Shown here piece after piece: positions 1-5,152 of a stretch of DNA of 6,096 bases. The position numbers and the translations under genes were made by a program. The stretch's first letter is position 1. The number at the start of each line of letters is the position of its first letter. The notes under the pieces are model-generated. The model searched no databases. It was given only the letters and a program-made list of their open reading frames with translations, and was not told the DNA's origin. Origin of the DNA: Comamonadaceae bacterium (lineage in GTDB: Bacteria > Pseudomonadota > Gammaproteobacteria > Burkholderiales > Burkholderiaceae_C); contig CANGMW010000158.1 of NCBI GenBank assembly GCA_947454695.1, positions 1 to 6,096 on the forward strand. Reading direction: 5' to 3'.

Positions 1-167
1 ACAATTTTCAACAGCTCAGCAAATACGCGCCGCCAACCACCAATTAACAGCGAAACCACCATCCATCCATCCATCCATCCATCCATCCAGCCAGCCCGCC
101 CGCCGGACGAACCCGCCTACAGCGGTCCTGACCAAAGGCCGCGTGAGCCTTCAACGGGCCGAACGCT
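1..167. other. Non-coding region downstream of cysA
   Basis: This stretch follows the cysA stop codon and runs to the left edge. I find no supported gene in it. The only long reading frame crossing it on the minus strand starts inside cysA in another frame and translates the tetranucleotide tract into a repeated Trp-Met-Asp-Gly pattern, so it is not credible. Just after cysA the transcript could form a short AAGGC/GCCTT stem (plus-strand bases about 136-152), but no run of U follows, so I do not call an intrinsic terminator. The main content is the NNCC repeat tract at 57-104. In related bacteria a cysB-type regulator gene often follows cysA; nothing here proves it, and it would lie beyond the left edge. 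Confidence 0.6.
57..104. repeat. Tetranucleotide (ATCC)n tract with degenerate flank
   Basis: Twelve consecutive 4-base units all fit NNCC: one CACC (57-60), seven perfect ATCC (61-88), two AGCC (89-96) and two CGCC (97-104). The ordered change of units looks like a microsatellite that expanded and decayed from one side. On the transcribed (minus) strand it reads GGAT repeats preceded by GGCGGGCGGG. That places closely spaced G runs in the cysA 3' untranslated RNA and could allow a two-tier G-quadruplex. It lies 63-110 bases beyond the cysA stop and outside any supported gene. Confidence 0.95.
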
Positions 168-1256
168 TCAGGGCGCCACAAACACGCGCGCTTTGCGGGG
201 GGTGAGCACCAGGGTGTCGCCTTCGGCAAAGCCTTGTTCGTAGTACTGCGAGGTGGGGATCTGGGCTTCGATGATTTGCACCTCGGCCGGGTTGTCTCCC
301 TCGGCCGCGACCAACTCCAAACGCGCAATCGGCCCCACCACAATCGCCCGGGTCAGCTGCGCCACGATCCCCTCTACACCCGGCGTGTAGCGTCGCACGT
401 CCAAATCATGCGGACGCACGTAGGCGAAGGCTTTGGCATCCTGGGCATCATGGTGCTCGGGGCTGGCCAGACGCACCGTCTGGTCTTCCACACCGATGTG
501 CATCTCGCCTTCATGGGCGCGGCCGTGAAACAGGTTCACATCCCCGAGGAAGCCGTAGACAAAAGGACTGGCCGGGTTTTCCCACACCTCCTGCGGGGAG
601 CCGACCTGCTCCACCTGGCCTTTGTTCATCACCACCACGCGGTCGGCCACTTCCAGCGCTTCTTCCTGGTCGTGCGTCACAAAAATGGTGGTCACATTCA
701 AATCATCATGCAAGCGGCGCAACCAGCGACGCAGCTCTTTGCGCACCTTGGCGTCCAGCGCACCAAACGGCTCATCAAGCAACAGGACTTTTGGCTCCAC
801 AGCCAATGCGCGCGCCAAGGCAATGCGCTGGCGTTGCCCGCCCGAGAGCTGCGAGGGGTAACGGTCGGCCAGCCAGTCGAGTTGCACCAGGTTGAGCAGG
901 TCGTGCACCTTCTTTTTGATCTGCGCCTCCGAGGGACGCTCACTGCGTGGTTTCACACGCAAGCCAAACGCCACATTCTCAAACACCGTCATGTGACGGA
1001 ACAAAGCGTAGTGCTGGAACACAAAGCCAACTTCGCGCTCGCGCACATGCACATGCGTGGTGTCTTCACCGCTGAACAAAATAGAGCCACTGTCGGCCGT
1101 CTCCAAACCCGCGATGATGCGCAGCAAGGTGGTTTTGCCACAGCCGGAGGGGCCCAGCAAAGCGATCAGCTCACCCGAATGGATGTCCAGGCTCACGTCG
1201 CCCAAGGCTTGGAAATTGCCGAACTGCTTGTGGATGTTTCTGATGTCGATACTCAT
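168..1256 (-). CDS. cysA: Sulfate/thiosulfate import ATP-binding protein CysA
   Basis: This is the ATPase of the sulfate/thiosulfate ABC importer. It works as a cytoplasmic dimer under the CysT-CysW permease and hydrolyses ATP to drive import. The 362 residues match the usual CysA length. All ATPase motifs are intact: Walker A GPSGCGKTT (35-43), Q-loop Gln81 in VFQHYAL, signature LSGGQRQR (137-144), Walker B VLLLDEP (157-163), D-loop GALD (165-168) and switch His195 in VTHDQEE. Residues from about 240 to the end form the C-terminal regulatory (TOBE-like) domain found in CysA, which includes the phrase YVRPHDLDV. The start is an ATG with a weak GAGA ribosome site 8 bases upstream (plus-strand 1265-1268). 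It begins 18 bases after the cysW stop, so it is the last visible gene of the operon. The family call is secure; sulfate specificity rests mainly on the neighbours. Confidence 0.97.
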   Translation of the reverse strand: MSIDIRNIHKQFGNFQALGDVSLDIHSGELIALLGPSGCGKTTLLRIIAGLETADSGSILFSGEDTTHVHVREREVGFVFQHYALFRHMTVFENVAFGLRVKPRSERPSEAQIKKKVHDLLNLVQLDWLADRYPSQLSGGQRQRIALARALAVEPKVLLLDEPFGALDAKVRKELRRWLRRLHDDLNVTTIFVTHDQEEALEVADRVVVMNKGQVEQVGSPQEVWENPASPFVYGFLGDVNLFHGRAHEGEMHIGVEDQTVRLASPEHHDAQDAKAFAYVRPHDLDVRRYTPGVEGIVAQLTRAIVVGPIARLELVAAEGDNPAEVQIIEAQIPTSQYYEQGFAEGDTLVLTPRKARVFVAP

Positions 1257-1274
1257 GATTCGTGTCTCGCAGGT

Positions 1275-2171
1275 TCAGGGGGCGTGTGGGTTTTCGGGCG
1301 GCAAATCCGCCGTGGCTTTGAGCTCACGCTCATGACGCCACTCCACTACTGACTTCAACACCAAGGTCACCAAGGCGAGCAAGGCCAGGAGGGAAGCCAC
1401 GGCAAAGGCGGCGACCGATTGGTATTCGTTGTACAAAATTTCAACATGCAAAGGCATGGTGTTGGTCTGGCCACGGATATGCCCGGACACCACCGACACC
1501 GCCCCGAATTCCCCCATGGCGCGCGCATTGCACAAAATAACGCCGTAAATCAAACCCCACTTGATATTGGGTAAGGTGACAAGCCAGAAGGTTTGCCAGC
1601 CTGTGGCACCCAGCACGATAGCGGCCTGCTCTTCGTCATTACCCTGGGCCTGCATGAGCGGGATCAGCTCACGGGCGATGAAAGGAAAAGTCACAAACAC
1701 CGTGGCCAGCACGATGCCCGGTACTGCAAACACGATATGAATGTCGTTCGCTTGTAACCAGGGACCAAACCAGCCTTGGGCACCGAACATCAGGACATAA
1801 ATCAGACCAGCCACCACCGGCGACACCGAGAACGGCAAGTCCACCAGGGTCGTCAAAAACGCCTTGCCGGTGAACTCGTATTTGGCAATGGCCCAGGCGG
1901 CCGCCACGCCAAACACCAGGTTCAGTGGCACCGCAATCAAGGCCGTGATGAAAGTCAGGCGAATAGCCGACCACGCATCGGGCTCCTGCAAGGCCAGCCA
2001 GTAGGCGGCCCAGCCTTTGCGCAAGGCCTCGGTGAAGACCGCAGCCAGCGGCAGCACCAGAAAGAAAAACATAAAGGTCAAGGCCACGCCAATCAGGCTG
2101 TAGCGAACCCAGGCCGGCTCGGTGGTGCCTGCCTGGGCGCGGCGCACCGGGGTTTGAACAGTCGTGTTCAT
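1275..2171 (-). CDS. cysW: Sulfate ABC transporter permease CysW
   Basis: This is one of the two inner-membrane permease subunits of the sulfate/thiosulfate importer and pairs with CysT. From the chosen start it has 298 residues. About six hydrophobic segments are visible, near 24-46, 70-95, 104-129, 148-171, 204-225 and 251-274. The cytoplasmic EAA loop, which docks on the ATPase, is at about 180-200 (EEQAAIVLGATGWQTF, with the conserved Gly188). ARAMGEFGAVSVVSG (216-230) is typical of CysW. I chose the ATG at 2171 because it forms an ATGA overlap with the cysT stop and has GGAG 7 bases upstream. An in-frame ATG at 2201 would add 10 residues and lengthen the overlap to 34 bases, with no properly spaced ribosome site. 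The highly charged tail (VEWRHERELK) should be cytoplasmic. Confidence 0.96.
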   Translation of the reverse strand: MNTTVQTPVRRAQAGTTEPAWVRYSLIGVALTFMFFFLVLPLAAVFTEALRKGWAAYWLALQEPDAWSAIRLTFITALIAVPLNLVFGVAAAWAIAKYEFTGKAFLTTLVDLPFSVSPVVAGLIYVLMFGAQGWFGPWLQANDIHIVFAVPGIVLATVFVTFPFIARELIPLMQAQGNDEEQAAIVLGATGWQTFWLVTLPNIKWGLIYGVILCNARAMGEFGAVSVVSGHIRGQTNTMPLHVEILYNEYQSVAAFAVASLLALLALVTLVLKSVVEWRHERELKATADLPPENPHAP

Positions 2172-3022
2172 GCGGGTGCTCCGGTGCGGCGACGTTGCCA
2201 TGCCTGCAAAGCGTTGATGAGCAAGAGCAGGATGAAGGACATGATCAGCATCACCACGGCGACCGCTGTGGCGCCGGCATAGTCGTATTGCTCCAGTTTG
2301 CCGATGATGATGAGCGGCGTGATCTCTGAGACCATGGGCATGTTGCCGGCAATGAAAATCACCGAGCCGTACTCACCAATGGCCCGTGCAAACGCCATGG
2401 CAAAGCCTGTAAGCAAAGCCGGTGCAATGCTGGGGAAAATCACCCGGCTGAAGGTCTGCCAGCGCGTGGCGCCCAAACAGGTGGCGGCTTCTTCGAGTTC
2501 TTTCTCGGCATCTTCCAACACGGGTTGCACCGTGCGCACCACAAAAGGCAAGCCAATGAAAATCAGCGCAATGACCACCCCGTTGGGGTTGAACGCGAGC
2601 TGAATACCCAAGGGCTCCAGGTACTGACCCACCCAGCCATTGCCTGCCAGCAAGGCCGTCAGCGAGATGCCTGCCACGGCGGTCGGCAAAGCGAAGGGCA
2701 AATCCACCAGCGCGTCGACCACCTTCTTGCCAAAAAATTTGTAGCGCACCAGGACCCAAGCCACCAGCAAGCCGAACACCACATTGACCAGGGCTGCGAT
2801 GAAGGAGGCGCCAAAGGTCAGCCGGTAAGACGCCATCACGCGCGGGCTGGTCACGGCCGACACAAACTGGTCCCAGGTGAGCGTGAACGTTTTGAAGACC
2901 AAGGCCGAGAGCGGAATCAACACAATCAAGCTCAGGTAGGTGAGCGTGAACCCGAGGGTGATGTTGAATCCGGGCAGCACGCGCGCGGGCTGATGGCGAC
3001 GCGCCAGAGAGAACAAAGCCAT
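2168..3022 (-). CDS. cysT: Sulfate ABC transporter permease CysT (CysU)
   Basis: This is the other inner-membrane permease subunit of the sulfate/thiosulfate importer. It forms the channel with CysW and receives ligand from the periplasmic binding proteins. It has 284 residues, close to family length. Hydrophobic segments appear near 22-44, 66-92, 101-126, 148-168, 202-224 and 248-274. The EAA loop that contacts CysA is at about 177-197 (EEAATCLGATRWQTFSRV). DLPFALPTAVAGI (107-119) and ARAIGEYGSVIFIAGN (212-227) are characteristic CysT phrases. The start is an ATG six bases after the stop of the preceding binding-protein gene; the weak ribosome site (GTGAAG) overlaps the end of that gene. The 3' end overlaps cysW by four bases (ATGA), so the two permease subunits are probably translated in a coupled way. 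Confidence 0.97.
   Translation of the reverse strand: MALFSLARRHQPARVLPGFNITLGFTLTYLSLIVLIPLSALVFKTFTLTWDQFVSAVTSPRVMASYRLTFGASFIAALVNVVFGLLVAWVLVRYKFFGKKVVDALVDLPFALPTAVAGISLTALLAGNGWVGQYLEPLGIQLAFNPNGVVIALIFIGLPFVVRTVQPVLEDAEKELEEAATCLGATRWQTFSRVIFPSIAPALLTGFAMAFARAIGEYGSVIFIAGNMPMVSEITPLIIIGKLEQYDYAGATAVAVVMLIMSFILLLLINALQAWQRRRTGAPA
2179..2182 (-). promoter_or_regulatory. Ribosome binding site GGAG of cysW
   Basis: On the minus strand GGAG lies 7 bases before the ATG at 2171, inside the last codons of cysT. It is the clearest Shine-Dalgarno match in the window. Together with the ATGA stop/start overlap at 2168-2171 it decides the cysW start in favour of the shorter protein. Confidence 0.75.
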
Positions 3023-3028
3023 GAAAAA

Positions 3029-4021
3029 TCACTTCACCGTGTAAATCTTGTCGAACTGGCCGCCGTCATTGAAGTGAACTTTTTGCGCTTCGCTCAAGGA
3101 GCCGAAATACTCGCTCACGGGCACCAACTGGATGGGCTTGAAGGTTGAAGCGTATTTCTTCAACAAGGCTGGCGAGCGAGGACGCAAGGCGTGTTTGGCG
3201 GCGATCTCCTGCGCCTCGTCGGAATACAGGTAATTCAGGTACGCCTTGGCCAATTCGCCCGTGCCTTTTTTGGCCACGGTGCGCTCCACCACCGCCACGG
3301 GGTTCTCCGCAATGATGCTGACCGAAGGGTGCACGGCATCGACCTTGCCTTCACCGAATTCGCGGTCCACCGACACCACTTCTGATTCAAACGTCACCAG
3401 CACATCGCCGATATTGCGTTGCAGGAAGATGGTGGTGGCGTCACGCCCGCCTTTGGCCAGCACCGGGACATTTTTGAAAATCTTGCCCACAAATTCGGCG
3501 GCTTGTACATCGGTCTGACCTTTTTTGCGCGCATAGGCCCAAGCCGCCAGGTAGGCCATGCGACCATTGCCACCGGTTTTGGGGTTCACGATGATGACCT
3601 GCACGCCCGGCTTGGTTAAATCGTCCCAGTCTTTGATGCCCTTGGGGTTGCCGTTTCGGGTGAGGAACAACATGGTGGACGTGGTGGGCGAGGCGTTATT
3701 GGGGAAACGCTTGGCCCAGTCTTTGGCCACCACACCGGTACCGGCCAAAAATTCAATGTCGGTGGTGGTGTTCATCGTCACCACATCGGCTTCCAGGCCA
3801 TCGTTCACAGCCCGTGCCTGGGCGCTGGAGCCGCCGTGGGCCTGATCGATCTTCACGTCTTTGCCGGTGGTTTTTTTGTAATGCGCGACAAAAGCCGCGT
3901 TGTAGTCCTTGTAGAACTCTCGCGCCACGTCATACGAGGCATTCAACAAGGTCTGGGCGCTGACCATCGAGGTCAAGCTGAACAAGCCCAATGCAAACAC
4001 AGTCGTCAGATTTTTTTTCAT
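3029..4021 (-). CDS. Sulfate/thiosulfate-binding periplasmic protein, second paralogue
   Basis: This periplasmic solute-binding protein would deliver an oxyanion to CysTWA. It has 330 residues, full length for the Sbp/CysP family. A classic signal peptide covers residues 1-22 (MKK, hydrophobic core, cleavage after VSA). The mature protein opens with TLLNASYDVAREFY and keeps HGGSSAQAR (62-70) and NGNPKGIKDWDDL (123-135). The normally conserved NPKTSGxAR motif reads NPKTGGNGR (146-154). Aligned by eye to mature Salmonella Sbp, Gly150 replaces Ser130 and Phe211 replaces Trp192, the two side chains that hydrogen-bond sulfate. The phrase FESEV (211-215) is more like the thiosulfate-binding CysP, so cysP is a possible name, but CysP keeps the serine. 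The ATG overlaps the hydrolase stop (ATGA) and has no clear ribosome site, which suggests coupled translation. The family is certain; the preferred ligand is not. Confidence 0.93.
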   Translation of the reverse strand: MKKNLTTVFALGLFSLTSMVSAQTLLNASYDVAREFYKDYNAAFVAHYKKTTGKDVKIDQAHGGSSAQARAVNDGLEADVVTMNTTTDIEFLAGTGVVAKDWAKRFPNNASPTTSTMLFLTRNGNPKGIKDWDDLTKPGVQVIIVNPKTGGNGRMAYLAAWAYARKKGQTDVQAAEFVGKIFKNVPVLAKGGRDATTIFLQRNIGDVLVTFESEVVSVDREFGEGKVDAVHPSVSIIAENPVAVVERTVAKKGTGELAKAYLNYLYSDEAQEIAAKHALRPRSPALLKKYASTFKPIQLVPVSEYFGSLSEAQKVHFNDGGQFDKIYTVK

Positions 4022-4611
4022 ACAGATTGAAGTTCAAAAGAAGGGGTTGAAGCGGCGCCTGCGGCCGGCTTGAAAGTCAAAGGTTGTACCACCAAAGACT
4101 GCAACAGTGCCAGACCCAGCGGCCATGCCCCGAAACCTGAGTCGATATTGATGTGTCCGGCATTTTGCAAGCGGACAAACTCACTGCCCCAGGACCGCGC
4201 GTAGGCACCGGCGGTTCGCACCGGACAGAACGGGTCGTTACTACTGGCCACCACCACACTGCGGTAGGGCAAAGCTTGGTAAGGCACGGGGGCAAAATCC
4301 ACCAGCGCGGCCCGACGGTCAGGATCAGCAGGTGCCACCAGCAAAGCGCCTGATACACGCGCCACGGCCTCAGGCGGCAGATAAGTGGACGCAATGCAGC
4401 CCAGACTGTGAGCGACCAGCACCACCGGCTCTTGTTGAGCCAGCACGGTGTCAGCGATACGCTGAACCCAGGCCTCACGCGAAGGGGAAATCCAATTGTC
4501 CTGATGAACCCGCACCGCACCCACAATGGACTCGGCCCACAGGCTTTGCCAGTGGCCGGGGCCGGAATCGCGCCAACCGGGCACGATGACGATGGAATGG
4601 GAGGCAGACAT
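4018..4611 (-). CDS. RBBP9/YdeN-type alpha/beta hydrolase
   Basis: This is a small cytoplasmic serine hydrolase of the RBBP9/YdeN family, 197 residues, with no signal peptide or membrane segment. The first beta strand and family motif are HSIVIVPGW and RDSGPGHWQSLW (5-25). The nucleophile elbow is VAHSLGC with Ser69. The other catalytic residues are probably Asp126 (SSNDPF) and His153 (NAGHIN). The substrate is unknown; relatives are esterases or related hydrolases. I chose the ATG at 4611 because it sits just before the first strand. An in-frame TTG at 4650 would add 13 residues that do not look like the family. The ribosome site is weak (GGGC). The stop overlaps the start of the binding-protein gene (ATGA), so the two are probably co-translated. 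Processing of a sulfur-containing ester is a possible role, but it is inferred only from position. Confidence 0.9.
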   Translation of the reverse strand: MSASHSIVIVPGWRDSGPGHWQSLWAESIVGAVRVHQDNWISPSREAWVQRIADTVLAQQEPVVLVAHSLGCIASTYLPPEAVARVSGALLVAPADPDRRAALVDFAPVPYQALPYRSVVVASSNDPFCPVRTAGAYARSWGSEFVRLQNAGHINIDSGFGAWPLGLALLQSLVVQPLTFKPAAGAASTPSFELQSV

Positions 4612-4710
4612 GCGCCCGATTGTGGGCGGCCTCGCCCCAAACTCAAACAACTGATTCTTTGTTAGCTAATAACCCAAGCGAATATAGAAGGCACAGCGCC
4701 ATCCAAGGGC
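4612..4710 (-). promoter_or_regulatory. AT-rich gap, candidate promoter/operator region for the hydrolase-cysA operon
   Basis: This 99-base gap separates the thioredoxin-like gene from the tightly packed block of hydrolase, binding protein, cysT, cysW and cysA. Its middle (about 4641-4690) is clearly more AT-rich than the coding DNA. On the minus strand TATATT (4686-4681) could be a -10 box, but I see no good -35 at 17 bases, so it may need an activator. A perfect palindrome TTAGCTAA lies at 4662-4669 and an ATA-N11-TAT dyad at 4669-4685, the shape expected of a LysR-type regulator site. CysB is the obvious candidate for sulfate genes. No terminator with a U run is visible, so read-through from upstream is also possible. 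Confidence 0.35.
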
Positions 4711-5076
4711 TTAAGCCGCAAGTGTGGCCCTGAGTCGCTGATTGACCAACGCGATGTCCGGCGTGGTCGAGGCAGTGAAATCGCCCGACAAGGCGCGTTC
4801 GATCATTTGTACGGCCACGCCTTCGTGGGGCAACAGGGTGCCCCAGAAATAGACATGCGCTTGACCGGAAATGAGCAGCGTGGGGAAATTTTCAACATCC
4901 ACGTTATCCAGAACGTCCGACTGATCCTCGATATCCACCCAGGCGAAATCGGCGCGCACGCCGAAACTCGCCCGGAGGCGGTCGAATACCTGTACATAGT
5001 CATCGCAAGTCCGGCACCAGGCGGCACAAAAGCAGGCGATCAAGAGTCGTTCGGGTTGGTCGGATTGTTCGGGCAT
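4711..5076 (-). CDS. Thioredoxin-like protein with CRTC active site
   Basis: This small cytoplasmic thioredoxin-fold protein has 121 residues, slightly longer than a standard thioredoxin. The active site is WCRTC (Cys21, Cys24) in place of the usual WCGPC. The expected cis-proline follows at Pro65 (ENFPTL), and strand LLIACF leads into the active site. Two further cysteines (15 and 17) lie just before the active site, giving CxCxxxCxxC. There is no signal peptide. The likely activity is thiol-disulfide exchange. Supplying electrons for reduction of activated sulfate is an attractive idea in this neighbourhood, since PAPS/APS reductases use thioredoxin, but it is only an inference. The ATG at 5076 has no well-spaced ribosome site: GGTGA lies almost against it. 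Gaps of 76 bases upstream and 99 downstream mean it may belong to either transcription unit or to its own. Confidence 0.88.
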   Translation of the reverse strand: MPEQSDQPERLLIACFCAAWCRTCDDYVQVFDRLRASFGVRADFAWVDIEDQSDVLDNVDVENFPTLLISGQAHVYFWGTLLPHEGVAVQMIERALSGDFTASTTPDIALVNQRLRATLAA

Positions 5077-5092
5077 TTCACCGGTAGAAAGA

Positions 5093-5126
5093 GCTTAGCG
5101 TCTGGCTAAGCGCACTGGCTTAGCCA
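5093..5126 (-). promoter_or_regulatory. Overlapping alternative hairpins between sbp and the thioredoxin-like gene
   Basis: Read on the minus strand there are three arms. Arm A is TGGCTAAGC (5126-5118), arm B is GCTTAGCCA (5111-5103) and arm C is GCTAAGC (5099-5093). A and B can form a perfect 9-bp stem with a 6-base loop. B and C can form a perfect 7-bp stem with a 5-base loop, followed at once by the U-rich TCTTTCT (5092-5086). The two stems share arm B and cannot form together. B:C resembles a weak intrinsic terminator and A:B an antiterminator, though a simple weak terminator after sbp is equally possible. Confidence 0.5.
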
Positions 5127-5152
5127 CGCCCATCATACGGTCAAGGGTTATG

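Noticed and set aside
110..167. Intrinsic terminator after cysA
   Set aside because: Only a 5-bp AAGGC/GCCTT stem is visible and no U run follows it.
44..343. A 99-codon minus-strand frame running from within cysA through the tetranucleotide tract
   Set aside because: It starts inside cysA in another frame and its repeated Trp-Met-Asp-Gly is only a translation of the GGAT repeats; there is no ribosome site or domain.
234..1352. A 372-codon open frame on the plus strand, antisense to cysA
   Set aside because: It is a mirror of the cysA codon pattern in GC-rich DNA, rich in His and Gln with no recognisable domain, while cysA on the other strand is complete with all motifs.
4018..4650. Longer hydrolase from a TTG at 4650
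   Set aside because: The extra 13 residues do not resemble the family, which starts just before the IVIVPG strand; the ATG at 4611 fits better.
5132..5137. TATGAT on the minus strand as a -10 box for the thioredoxin-like gene
   Set aside because: The nearest -35-like sequence (GTGACA) is only 13 bases away, and TTGACC between them is too close to serve; no consistent promoter can be built.
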